From the NCBI RefSeq assembly GCF_004365705.1, contig NZ_SOBN01000001.1, positions 3,334,001 to 3,398,000 on the forward strand: a DNA stretch of 64,000 bases. The letters run 5' to 3'. Of this stretch, positions 1 to 7,954 are shown in pieces; position 1 is the stretch's first letter; each line of letters starts with the position of its first letter. The DNA comes from Streptomyces sp. 846.5 (lineage in GTDB: Bacteria; Actinomycetota; Actinomycetes; Streptomycetales; Streptomycetaceae). A program made the position numbers and the translations under genes. The notes under the pieces are model-generated. The model was not told the DNA's origin. It did no database searches and saw only the letters and a list, made by a program, of their open reading frames with translations.

Positions 1-49
1 GCTTGCGATGGCGTCCGGGCGTGTTGCTCCGACTGTTCACGAAAGGCAT
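1..49 (-). CDS. First codons of a probable secreted cell-wall protein (Rpf/LysM-like), partial
   Basis: Only about 16 codons are in the window. The ATG at 49 follows GGAGAGGG with a spacing of about 8 bases, and the reading begins MPFVNSRSNTPGRHRK, a basic N-terminus of the kind that starts a signal peptide. The gene lies directly downstream of a ydaO-type c-di-AMP riboswitch. In Streptomyces such riboswitches control resuscitation-promoting factors and other cell-wall hydrolases, and an rpf-like gene is expected near here from S. coelicolor gene order (from memory). The gene's existence is well supported by riboswitch, RBS and start together. The Rpf identity is inference, since no catalytic domain is visible. 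Confidence 0.6.
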   Translation of the reverse strand, partial: MPFVNSRSNTPGRHRK

Positions 50-59
50 GGCAGGTACC

Positions 60-235
60 CTCTCCGACGCCTGCGAGGTGAGCTGTCGGGTTCGGGCCGT
101 GAGGTAGCCCGGGCGCTGACGCGCCTTCACCCCGAGCCGCAGCCTTGCGAACTGCGGCAACTTACCTGGGTCCCCCGCTCCTGCCCAATCCTGAAGTTCG
201 AGTTCCGCCCCCCGGCTGGACAGGACTCGGCGTCC
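60..235 (-). promoter_or_regulatory. ydaO-type (c-di-AMP) riboswitch
   Basis: Read on the minus strand, this leader carries blocks I recognise from Streptomyces ydaO elements: GCCGAGTCCTGTCC at the 5' side, a pairing GGGCAGG arm (about 180-186 with 218-224, one G-U wobble), the block GGGGGACCCAGGTAAGT, GGGGTGAAGG (124-133), and near the 3' side CCGAACCCGACAGCTCACC (77-95) followed by the sequence that contains the ribosome binding site. Family knowledge: ydaO RNAs bind cyclic di-AMP and act as OFF switches for cell-wall enzymes and osmotic genes. The RBS lies just past the 3' end. Exact boundaries are approximate. Confidence 0.85.
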
Positions 236-312
236 CGCGGAGCGGTGCCCACGCGTGCAGGCGTTCCCGGCAGGCTAGACATATGAGCTACATAATCACA
301 AGCCCGTAACGG

Positions 313-2061
313 TCACGTGCGCGGCGTCACACCCACCACCAGGCACTCCAGCGAACCCAACTGACGCTCCTCCGGCACCTGCCACTCCTGCATCCGCTCC
401 CGCCGGTGGTGCACCCCGCCGTGGTAGCCGAAGAACGTCATCCCGGCCGCTTCGGCCGCCTTCACATCGGCCTCGCTGTCCCCCAGGAAGACGCACTGAC
501 CTGGCGTCATGCCCAGCTCTGCCATCGCCTTGTCCAACATATGGCGATTCGGCTTCATCAGAGCCGGTTTGTCCGGTCGCCCGAAAATCAGCCCCTCCGG
601 GACGAGCTCCGGGCCCCGGCCGGCGGCGCGCCGCAGATAGTCCACCACCGCGGCCTTGGCATTGTTGCTGACGATCGCCACGGCAATGCCCCTCCGGGGC
701 AGCTCTCGGATCAGCTCGATCGCGTGCGACGTCTGCCTCGCGGTCGGCACCGCATCCACCTCGGCCTTGCCGAGCAGTACATGGACCATCTTCCGCGCCT
801 GAGCCACCGCCTCAGCGGGACGTCTGTCGGCCTCCAGCAGGTCGCCGACGACGCGCAGCAGCGCGTGCGGATCCTGCCAGGCCTCACCTCCACGCTCGGA
901 GAAGTCGGCCGGCAGCAGTTCCTCGGCTTCCAGGCGCTCGCAGATCAACATGGCGATCTTGTCGGCGTTGTGGCCCGCGAACAGATCGCAGACAGGGCCG
1001 TCGAAATCCAGCAGCACGGCTCGAACGGGCGACGGCAGATCCCGGGCGACAGTGGCCACGGCGGCGCCGCGCGCGGCCACGTGGCCGACCCGCGTGCCCG
1101 GTTCGAGCACGCAGCGCGCCCGGTTGACGATGCGGACCAGGTCGGCCGCGGCCTGGTCGACCGTGACGGTCCAGGGCTCCTGACGCAGCCGCTCGACCGT
1201 GCGCACCACGTCCGTGTACACCGAGCGCACCGCCTGGAAGAGCCGGTACCAGCGCAGATCCCGCTCCAGCCCGTTGACCGCCGCCGGGGCGACCGCCGCG
1301 ACGCTGGTACGCCATGCCTCGATGAAGCGGTCCTCCTCGCCGAGGTTCGGGTAGCGGGACCGTTCAAGATGGATGGCGAGGTCATGAAGGGGGTCGCCCA
1401 TCATGGCGAGTTCCCAGTCGATGACATCGAGCGAGCCGTCCGCGCCCACGATGATGTTGCCCGGGTGGAGATCGCCGTGCAGCAGGGAGAAGGGTCGTGG
1501 CTTCAGCTGCGGGACCAGTTTCGCGAACCGTTCCAGTGCGTCCTCGGGGAAGTTCAGAGCTTCAAGCACCGCACCGTACTGCTTCCACGCCAGCGGCTCG
1601 ACGCACTCGGCGGTGTACCGGATCTGCCAGCGGAGGAAGCCACTGCTGTTGCCGTCCGCAGGCCAGCCCGAGGGCAACCGCGCCAGCGCACCCCCGTCGG
1701 ACCTTCGAACCAGCGCCAGGGCGGCGAAGAAGTCGGCGAGCTGGGAGATCCTGCCGTCGGACAGGTTGCTCAGACTCGGCCACTCCTCGGAGAGGACAGA
1801 GCCTTCACTGAAGGTGTGCACCGAGCCCTGATCGAGGCGGACGACCACACGTGGAAGCCGTTGCTTCCCCTGGAACCTGTTCGCCAGCAACTGCAGCGTC
1901 CGGTCCTCGTCGTCCCAGACGATCGGGTCGAAGGGAATCCCCGAACGGTCCGGGATCCGCAGCTTGAGCCTGCTTCCGTCCGGGACCGAGAGCTCCCCCG
2001 CGATGTCGGCCTCGATCCGCAGCGGGATGTTGCGGTGGCTGAATCCCTGATTCATGCCCAC
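313..2061 (-). CDS. Aminoglycoside-phosphotransferase-like domain fused to a HAD hydrolase
   Basis: A 582-residue two-domain protein. The N-terminal half is an APH/choline-kinase-type kinase with the catalytic loop HGDLHPGN (about residues 195-202) and the metal-binding DWELA about 14 residues later. The C-terminal half is a HAD phosphatase with motif I DFDGP (about 352-356), the SNNAKAA motif II region and motif IV GDSEADVKAAEAAG. So one chain holds a small-molecule kinase and a phosphatase. Its HAD half is paralogous to the neighbouring gene, sharing DFDGPxC and LMKPNxH. It starts about 175 bases after that gene on the same strand and probably belongs to the GntR-HAD transcription unit. GTG at 2061 or ATG two codons later could be the start. 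The substrate is unknown and a resistance role is not shown. Confidence 0.85.
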   Translation of the reverse strand: MGMNQGFSHRNIPLRIEADIAGELSVPDGSRLKLRIPDRSGIPFDPIVWDDEDRTLQLLANRFQGKQRLPRVVVRLDQGSVHTFSEGSVLSEEWPSLSNLSDGRISQLADFFAALALVRRSDGGALARLPSGWPADGNSSGFLRWQIRYTAECVEPLAWKQYGAVLEALNFPEDALERFAKLVPQLKPRPFSLLHGDLHPGNIIVGADGSLDVIDWELAMMGDPLHDLAIHLERSRYPNLGEEDRFIEAWRTSVAAVAPAAVNGLERDLRWYRLFQAVRSVYTDVVRTVERLRQEPWTVTVDQAAADLVRIVNRARCVLEPGTRVGHVAARGAAVATVARDLPSPVRAVLLDFDGPVCDLFAGHNADKIAMLICERLEAEELLPADFSERGGEAWQDPHALLRVVGDLLEADRRPAEAVAQARKMVHVLLGKAEVDAVPTARQTSHAIELIRELPRRGIAVAIVSNNAKAAVVDYLRRAAGRGPELVPEGLIFGRPDKPALMKPNRHMLDKAMAELGMTPGQCVFLGDSEADVKAAEAAGMTFFGYHGGVHHRRERMQEWQVPEERQLGSLECLVVGVTPRT

Positions 2062-2157
2062 CGCCGACCGTGAGGCCTCCCTCGCCTGCTCCTCGAGGGC
2101 CGCGAGAACAGCCTCGTTGATGGCGACCTCCGGGGAAAATGACCTTGGATCCTTCTG

Positions 2158-2240
2158 TTTCAGTCAACCCTACTCCGGGAAGGCGGACCTGACTGACCGT
2201 GGAAACGAAGATGTAACCCGGTTGACTGAACTTCACTCAG
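2158..2240. repeat. Cluster of TGACTGAA-type motifs before the APH-HAD gene
   Basis: Between the HAD gene and the APH-HAD gene the octamer TGACTGA(A/C) occurs three times: on the minus strand at about 2159-2166 and on the plus strand at 2190-2197 and 2223-2230. The last copy overlaps the HAD stop codon and continues into CTTCACTCAG. The same motif occurs as nearly identical 17-mers at 4032-4048 and 4399-4415. It could be an operator for the GntR regulator of this block or a remnant of a recombination site. I saw no comparable cluster elsewhere in the window by eye. Confidence 0.4.
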
Positions 2241-3031
2241 ATGCCTGTTCGCACAGCGAATGCGGCGAGCACAGCACTGAGGTCACGCACCACGACATCG
2301 GCCCCTGCCCTCCGCAACCGCCACACATTGCGCCACCGCCGCAGCTTCCGTAGCCGACCGAGATCCGCCGGGTGGACGCAGCCGATGAAGGCGACGCCTG
2401 CGCGCCAGGCGGCCTCGGCGTCACTCACGGAGTCGCCCAGCAGGACCGTGGCGCCGACGGGTCGGACAAGAGCGACTGCGGTGGTCAGGGTGTGCGCATT
2501 TGGCTTCATCAGACCGGGGTCCTCGCCCCGCGCATAGATCCGGTCCCCGAAGTAGTCCGTGAGCCCGTTCCGCTCCAGGTACACGCGTATCGCCACCGCC
2601 GAGTTGTTGCTCGTGATGGCCATCGTGATCCCGGCGGCGGCGAGCAGTTCCATCAGCTCCCTGGCGTGCGGGGTCGGCAGGGCGCTCCCGGCGGCGAAGG
2701 ACTCCTGGTCGGTGAGGTCCTTGTTCGCCCGCTCCACGTGTTCGGATCCCTGCTGCCACATGGTGCGCAGCAGGGTGTGCGCATTGCGTTCGCGGAGCAG
2801 CCGTCTGGGCACGGAGCCGTCCGCGTTCAGCGCGTCCAGCACGGCGTCCCGCACCGCGTCCGACTCGTACCTGTGGAAGAGGCTGCACATCGGGCCGTCG
2901 AAGTCGAAGAGGACCAAGCCGACCGTGGCGATGCAGTCCTGGGGGACGACTCTGTCAGTGAGCCACGGCAGGAGGAGGCGGCGAACTGCTGTCACCTCGT
3001 CAAAGCGGGTGGGGGAGGTGGACTTGGTCAC
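2237..3031 (-). CDS. HAD-superfamily hydrolase
   Basis: 264 residues. HAD motif I is DFDGPMC (about residues 43-49), motif II is the TSNNSAVA region, the motif III lysine is in LMKPNAH, and motif IV is GDSVSDAEAAWRAG. The order and spacing fit a phosphoglycolate-phosphatase-like enzyme with a helical cap between motifs I and II. The start ATG overlaps the stop of the GntR gene in the arrangement ATGA, so the two are translationally coupled. It is a paralogue of the HAD half of the next gene, which suggests a local duplication followed by fusion in one copy. The C-terminus is Arg-rich and ends in a short hydrophobic stretch. The substrate cannot be inferred. Confidence 0.85.
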   Translation of the reverse strand: MTKSTSPTRFDEVTAVRRLLLPWLTDRVVPQDCIATVGLVLFDFDGPMCSLFHRYESDAVRDAVLDALNADGSVPRRLLRERNAHTLLRTMWQQGSEHVERANKDLTDQESFAAGSALPTPHARELMELLAAAGITMAITSNNSAVAIRVYLERNGLTDYFGDRIYARGEDPGLMKPNAHTLTTAVALVRPVGATVLLGDSVSDAEAAWRAGVAFIGCVHPADLGRLRKLRRWRNVWRLRRAGADVVVRDLSAVLAAFAVRTGI

Positions 3032-3882
3032 TCGGACAGTTTGTAGTCCACAGCGATGGTCGACCAGACGGAGTCGAACCAGGCCCGGGAGCGGGCCGCG
3101 GCCAGCGGGGGCTGCAGGCTCAACGGTGCGCTCAGGCCGGTGAGGTCGTAGATCTCCAGATCCTCGGGGTCGACACCATTCCGTTCCGGAACCTGGACCG
3201 TGACCGCGTCCACCTCGTACCAGCCGCGCAACGCCAGTCCCTCATTGATCAGGTACAGCTTCACCTGCGGAGTCATCCGAACCGTCCGGATCTCGATGGT
3301 GCTCTCGAGCCCGACCTGCCGGAAGCGCGGCTCGTTCACGGCCTCCGTCAACGCGCCGACGGAGCGCTCGGCGATCACCCGCAGGCGCTCCAGGGGACGA
3401 CGGTCCTGCGGATCGGCGCGAGCATACGGCACCGCCAGGTGATCCATCTCGGGCAGCAGCAGCCGGACTCGCAGGCTTTCGGGTCTTGGAGCACCCGGCA
3501 GCCACATGCGGACCAGCTTCGGCGTCAACTCCTTGGCCAGGGTCTCAGCAGTGAAGCCGAAGAAGTCAATGGTGACGTGCGGGGACAGGAGTGCCCGGTC
3601 CAGATGGTGCCCCAGGGCCACGATGGCCGGCTCCAACTCGTCCTCGTCAGCCCTGGGGGCGTTTTCGGCCCCGGCGACAAAGGTTCCGCTTCCCCGGACG
3701 GACTCGACGAGCCCCTCCTCCTGGAGAACCTTCAGGGCCTTCTGGACCGTGTCACGGGAGACGCTGAACTGTTCCGCGAGTTCCCCCTGGGACGGAAGGG
3801 GCGCTCCCCCGCCCAACCGTCCACACCAGTAACGCACGGCGTCGGCTACCCGCTGCACCTCGGTCTTCGGGGAATCGTTCAT
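3028..3882 (-). CDS. GntR-family transcriptional regulator
   Basis: 284 residues with an N-terminal winged helix-turn-helix (about residues 6-72) showing the GntR pattern LPSQGELAEQFSVSRDTVQKAL and wing GSGTFVAG. The roughly 200-residue C-terminal part contains no clear UTRA/HutC or FadR motif by eye, so the effector domain is unassigned. It heads the minus-strand unit GntR-HAD-(APH-HAD) and overlaps the HAD gene by four bases. An inverted repeat with 9-base arms lies 32-80 bases upstream of the start and could be an autoregulatory operator. Large GntR proteins of this kind are common regulators on actinomycete integrative elements, which fits the recombinase remnant nearby. Confidence 0.88.
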   Translation of the reverse strand: MNDSPKTEVQRVADAVRYWCGRLGGGAPLPSQGELAEQFSVSRDTVQKALKVLQEEGLVESVRGSGTFVAGAENAPRADEDELEPAIVALGHHLDRALLSPHVTIDFFGFTAETLAKELTPKLVRMWLPGAPRPESLRVRLLLPEMDHLAVPYARADPQDRRPLERLRVIAERSVGALTEAVNEPRFRQVGLESTIEIRTVRMTPQVKLYLINEGLALRGWYEVDAVTVQVPERNGVDPEDLEIYDLTGLSAPLSLQPPLAAARSRAWFDSVWSTIAVDYKLSE

Positions 3883-3913
3883 GCCTGCCTCCCTGGCTGC
3901 AGAGTCGACCCTA

Positions 3914-3962
3914 CAACTATCAGTCAGATTTAGTGAAGGTCAGGAGAGTTGAATGATAGTTG
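3914..3962. promoter_or_regulatory. Inverted repeat upstream of the GntR gene
   Basis: CAACTATCA at 3914-3922 and its exact reverse complement TGATAGTTG at 3954-3962, separated by 31 bases in AT-richer sequence, lie just upstream of the GntR start at 3882. The placement suits an operator for autoregulation. The rest of the 3883-4138 spacer also holds a TGACTGAA motif copy. Confidence 0.45.
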
Positions 3963-4031
3963 AGTTAGAAGCAGGCATGGACCGGGCATCCCATCCGTAA
4001 GAGCAGTCAAATCCATCAGTCTCATCATGAT

Positions 4032-4048
4032 CTGACTGAACCTGACTG
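4032..4048. repeat. 17-base repeat copy 1 (TGACTGAA motif)
   Basis: CTGACTGAACCTGACTG. It matches the copy at 4399-4415 at 15 of 17 positions and shares its first half with the motif at 2223-2230. Together with that copy it brackets the small membrane-protein gene. Confidence 0.45.
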
Positions 4049-4138
4049 CCGGGGGACCGCGTGGCCACAAGTCGATGATGCCTCGTTTCCGCGCTTCCCA
4101 ATCCCCCACCCCTTGAGGGGATGCTGGAGGTGGTCGAC

Positions 4139-4357
4139 ATGAAACTGAGGTCCGGCTGGCAAATGGTGTACGTGGCGCTGCTGATGCTGCTCAACTACCG
4201 GCTCCAGCAGCACAACAGCGGGTTGTGGTGGTTGTTCGCGGCCCCCAACATCCTGCTCTGCAGTGAGATGGGAAGCGGTGGTGAGGTCGGCCTCAAGAGC
4301 TTCCTCACGGTGGTGGCGGTGTGCTTCGTCGCCAGCAGCATCCATCTCCACTTCTGA
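4139..4357 (+). CDS. Small hydrophobic (membrane) protein
   Basis: 72 residues from the ATG at 4139, which has GGAGGTGG about 7 bases upstream; the in-frame ATG at 4121 has no such site. The protein starts MKLRSGW and has hydrophobic stretches at about residues 8-21, 26-38 and 52-68, so it probably spans the membrane two or three times. I do not recognise the family. It is transcribed divergently from the GntR gene and sits between two copies of a 17-base repeat, next to the recombinase remnant. Small membrane proteins of unknown role (spread-type) are frequent on actinomycete integrative elements, but nothing in this sequence assigns it to that group. Confidence 0.55.
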   Translation: MKLRSGWQMVYVALLMLLNYRLQQHNSGLWWLFAAPNILLCSEMGSGGEVGLKSFLTVVAVCFVASSIHLHF

Positions 4358-4398
4358 GCGTGAGCAACATGCTCCATGTCTGCCTAGGCTCCGCCCTC

Positions 4399-4415
4399 CT
4401 GACTGAAGTTGACTG
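4399..4415. repeat. 17-base repeat copy 2 (TGACTGAA motif)
   Basis: CTGACTGAAGTTGACTG, the partner of the copy at 4032-4048. It lies between the 3' end of the small membrane-protein gene and the 3' end of the recombinase. An operator is less usual between two convergent genes, so an attachment-site remnant is an alternative explanation. Confidence 0.4.
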
Positions 4416-4439
4416 GGAGGTGGCGGAGCCCTCGCATGA

Positions 4440-6369
4440 TCAGGCCGCCGCGCCAGGGAGCCGCATCGTGACGGTCAGAGAGGGCAGGTTAGGGCGTCGA
4501 TAGGCCGGCACTCCCCGCCGGTCGGCGCCGAGAATCGCCATCATCTGCGGCCAGGCCCCCTTCTTCCACCAAGAGAGCTGACGTTCGCGCACACGGTTCT
4601 GCGGCCCCCACATGTCTGACATGTCCGCCCAGGACACCCCACACCGTAGACGATGGAGACAACCGTTGAAGATGGTGCGGAGCTCGGACGGTCCGACGAA
4701 ATGCCGTCGGGTGAAGACCGTCCTGAGGTACGCCTCGACCTGTCCCCACTCCTCGTCAGTGGGGTCGAAAGGTACCAACGTTCCTATCTCGAAGTGCCAC
4801 TCCATCACAGCACAGCGGACACCACTTCGACGGATGAGGTGGCCTTCACCAGCGCGTACCTGAACATTGAACATGTCACAGATCTCCTTGCGCTCGGAGA
4901 TCGACAGACCCGCCGACTGCGCACCCGCCGGCTCGGCGAGGGACGCGAGGATGTCCGCCTGACGCTCGTACTCGGCGTGCCCGCCCAACCAGTACCGCGC
5001 TGTGGCCAGCTGGTTCTCAAGGAGCTGCAGTTCCTGCCGGAGTTGTCGTACTGCAGCAGCCATGATGGTCCCGTCCACCTTCTGCCGCAGGGATGCAGGG
5101 ACTTGGACTTCGATGAGCCGGTTCTGTTCAGCGATCCTGGCTGTGAAGTCTCGGACCCGCTCCTCGTAACTCTGCTTGTCACCGTTGAGGCCACCGAGCA
5201 AGGTCACAGCCCGGTGTTTGAGGTGCGGCTCACGCTGGAGAAGCCTCGCGAACTCTTTCCAAACGGCCTCCTCCACCTCGTCGGCCCGGAAGACCATGTC
5301 CCCACACGCTTCTGACCGACTCAGGTTTCCCTTGCAGCGGTACGCCCGTTCCCCAAGCTGTGACATGCCGGTGTACTGCAGCCCGCAGGTACCCACGATC
5401 CTCCCGGAGAGCGGATAGACCCTCTCCTTCGACCGGGGAATCCTGAAGCCGCCAGCTTTGAGGGCGGCTTCCAACTGAAGGGCTCGCTCCCGAGCAAAGA
5501 TGGGCGGGACGCCAATTCTCATTCCCAATCCCTGGGAGCCGCCGCGGGCTTCGTCACAGAGCGTAGTTTCGTCTCCGCCATCGCCGCGGCTGGACTTTCC
5601 GTAGCGGACGAAGCCCTCGTGGATGGTCTCCGCGTGCAGTCTGTTCCGCAGGTTGGCCGTCGACCACCGGACACCACTCCGTGTGAAGAGTGCGCGGTTG
5701 TTCAGTTCTTCAGCGGCCTGCGTGAGGTTGAGGCCGCCATCGATGATCAGGTCCGCTGCAACGTGGAGGATCCGGGACTCCAGTTCGTCGGTGACGAGTA
5801 CCGAGAAGCGCCTCTTGCCCCATGGGTTGTTCTGGTCGACGGCGATCCTGTAGCCGTAGGGTGCGGGGCCGCCGGGCCATCCGCCGAGCTTGACCTTCAT
5901 CTCCCGGCCTGCGCGGGTGCGTTCACGGATGCCACCACTCCATTTCTGAGGCTGTGACATACCGCATGAACGCGTTCCAGCCCTCAGCTGTGCTGGTGTC
6001 GATACCCTCTTGGACCGAAATGAAGTGAACGCCAATGTCTGCCATGTTCCAAGCCCACTGGTATGCAGCACGACCGGTGCGCCCAACGCGGTCAACCCTC
6101 GCTACAAGGATTCTGTCGAAGCGCCCGCTGCGGGCATCCGCAGTCAGGCGGTCCATGGCTGGGCGCCTGTCCAGGGCCCCGGAGACAGCGTCATCCTGAT
6201 AGTTGCCCTGAACCACGACGTTCGGGTTGCGCCGCAACCAGCCACCGTTGATCCCGTTCTGCACTTCCAGGCCGAAGCCCTCGAGTTGTTCAAGGGTGGA
6301 GACGCGGGTGTAGCTGGCAACCACCAGGGCTGCTTCCGTCACCGTGCCAGGGCGTGCAAGAGTAGACAT
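4440..6369 (-). pseudogene. Large serine recombinase, frameshifted, with an IS5/DUF4096-like C-terminal tail
   Basis: The start ATG at 6369 has GGAGG about 7 bases upstream. The first frame encodes the resolvase catalytic domain: SYTRVSTLEQ with the nucleophilic serine, then RILVARVDRVGR. It stops at 5923 after EMEWWHP. The rest of the recombinase continues in another frame: IRERTRAGRE, then GGPAPYGYR of the recombinase domain, a zinc-ribbon-like part that lacks the usual first cysteine pair, and a coiled coil. The reading would be continuous if one base were removed (or two added) near 5925-5940. Beyond the coiled coil, the last ~100 residues (DEEWGQVEAYL, LRCGVSWADMSDMWGP, SWWKKGAW) resemble the N-terminal DUF4096 helical domain of IS5-type transposases. 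Probably a broken integrase. A sequencing error or recoding is less likely. Confidence 0.8.
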
Positions 6370-6391
6370 GCCAGTCCTCCAAGACTGTCCA

Positions 6392-6422
6392 GACCCCGGA
6401 GCGTGACAGCGCTGCCGGGGTC
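6392..6422. repeat. Inverted repeat upstream of the recombinase
   Basis: GACCCCGG (6392-6399) and CCGGGGTC (6415-6422) flank 15 bases, just upstream of the recombinase RBS. It could be a promoter-proximal operator or part of an attachment site, since large serine recombinases often sit beside att. No promoter boxes are convincing here. Confidence 0.35.
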
Positions 6423-6530
6423 ATCCATGTAGCGGACACGATACGCTCCGTAGTCTTCGGTGAACGAAAGTGTCGAGGAATCGGCTTCCATCCTTTCTGG
6501 CTCATTCACCTCACCGGATACGGTCGGCAC

Positions 6531-7778
6531 ATGCTGAACCAGACCGATGCCGCTACACCCCCGGATCTGTTCACCTGGGAGTTCGCCGCCGACCCGTACC
6601 ACGCATATGCGTGGCTGCGCCGGCATGAGCCGGTCCGGTGGACGCGACTGCCCAGTGGAGTGGAGGCGTGGTTGGTCACCCAGTACGGAGACGCCAAGCA
6701 AGCGCTCGCAGACCAGCGACTCAGCAAGAACCCGGTACACCATGCCGAGTCCGTCCACGCCAAGGGGAAGACTGGAATTCCGGGCGAGCGCAGTGCGAAC
6801 CTGATGACCCATCTCCTGAATATCGACCCCCCCGACCACACCCGACTCCGGAGGCTGGTTTCCCGTGCATTCACTCCGCGCACAGTTGCTGCCTTTGCTC
6901 CCCGCGTGCAGGAACTGACGGACCAGCTCATCGACGACATTGCCGACAAGGGAACCGCAGACCTCATCCACGACTTCGCCTTCCCACTGCCCATCTACAC
7001 CATCTGCGACCTGCTCGGAGTTCCCACCGAGGATCAGGACGACTTTCGCGACTGGGCCGGAATGATGATTCGTCATGGCGGAGGACCTCGGGGAGGCGTA
7101 GCCCGGTCTGTCAAGAAGATCCGCAACTATCTCGCCGAACTGATCCATCGGAAGCGCCAGGAGCCCGGAAACGATCTGATCTCGGGACTCATCAGCGCCT
7201 CCGATCACGGCGAACATCTCACCGAGAACGAGGCTGCTGCCATGTGCTTCGTGCTTCTCTTCGCCGGTTTCGAGACCACCATCAACCTCATCGGCAATGG
7301 CATGTATGCGCTCATCCGGCACCCCCGACAGCGGGCACTGCTCTCAGACGCCATCAGGCGTGGCGACAGCGCCGTTCTGTCCGCTGCTGTCGAGGAACTC
7401 CTGCGCTACGACGGCCCAGTGGAAATTGCCACCTGGCGCTACGCCACAAGCACCTTGACCCTCGGCGGCCAGAGGATCGCGACCGGAGACCCGGTCCTGG
7501 TCGTCCTTGCCGCCGCCGACCGCGACCCTGCCCGTTTCGACCAGCCCGACCTGCTCGACCTCACCCGCCGGGACAACCCCCACCTCGGCTTCGGCCATGG
7601 CATCCACTACTGCATCGGCGCCCCGCTCGCACGCATGGAGGGACAGATCGCGCTGGCAACACTTTTGACCCGGCTACCTGACCTGGAGTTGGCCGCTGCA
7701 CCAGAGGACCTGCGCTGGCGTGGTGGCCTGATCATGCGGGGGCTCCGCGAGCTTCCTGTCTCCTTCACCCGCGTCTGA
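6531..7778 (+). CDS. Cytochrome P450
   Basis: 415 residues, the usual size for a soluble bacterial class I P450. The heme-binding loop is FGHGIHYCIGAPLARME with the thiolate ligand at Cys361. The K-helix ExxR is in EELLR. The I-helix oxygen-activation motif reads AGFETT, with Phe where AGHETT is more common. The N-terminal region PPDLFTWEFAADPYHAYAWLR resembles CYP107/CYP105-type enzymes. No ferredoxin or reductase gene is adjacent, so electrons must come from partners elsewhere. No strong RBS precedes the ATG at 6531. The next gene, an SDR, follows on the same strand after about 175 bases. The substrate is unknown. A secondary-metabolite or xenobiotic hydroxylase is the usual role of this group. 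Confidence 0.92.
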   Translation: MLNQTDAATPPDLFTWEFAADPYHAYAWLRRHEPVRWTRLPSGVEAWLVTQYGDAKQALADQRLSKNPVHHAESVHAKGKTGIPGERSANLMTHLLNIDPPDHTRLRRLVSRAFTPRTVAAFAPRVQELTDQLIDDIADKGTADLIHDFAFPLPIYTICDLLGVPTEDQDDFRDWAGMMIRHGGGPRGGVARSVKKIRNYLAELIHRKRQEPGNDLISGLISASDHGEHLTENEAAAMCFVLLFAGFETTINLIGNGMYALIRHPRQRALLSDAIRRGDSAVLSAAVEELLRYDGPVEIATWRYATSTLTLGGQRIATGDPVLVVLAAADRDPARFDQPDLLDLTRRDNPHLGFGHGIHYCIGAPLARMEGQIALATLLTRLPDLELAAAPEDLRWRGGLIMRGLRELPVSFTRV

Positions 7779-7954
7779 GCCAAAGCGCAGACTGTGGCGG
7801 TTTGTGCACTCCTTGACGTTGGCTGGCGGTTGGCTTGCATCGTGGACGGGCACTGTTGCGGTGGCGGGCCGGGTGCCTACGATCACCGGCACAGTGCGCG
7901 GGCCCGTGCGGCCGCCCTGGAAATGTAAGAGTCGGTGGGAGGAAGGCAGAAGAG

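Noticed and set aside
8-286. Plus-strand open frame across the left end
   Set aside because: It runs antisense through the ydaO-type riboswitch, has no RBS, and its Arg/Pro-rich translation is typical of a shadow frame.
4440-4760. A separate IS5-type transposase gene at the end of the recombinase
   Set aside because: The transposase-like part is in the same frame as the recombinase C-terminus, has no own start or RBS, and no terminal inverted repeats or catalytic DDE domain follow.
5920-5960. Programmed +1 frameshift in the recombinase
   Set aside because: CCGTGAA has some similarity to recoding sites, but no stimulatory structure is evident and recombinases are not known to need recoding; kept only as a remote alternative.
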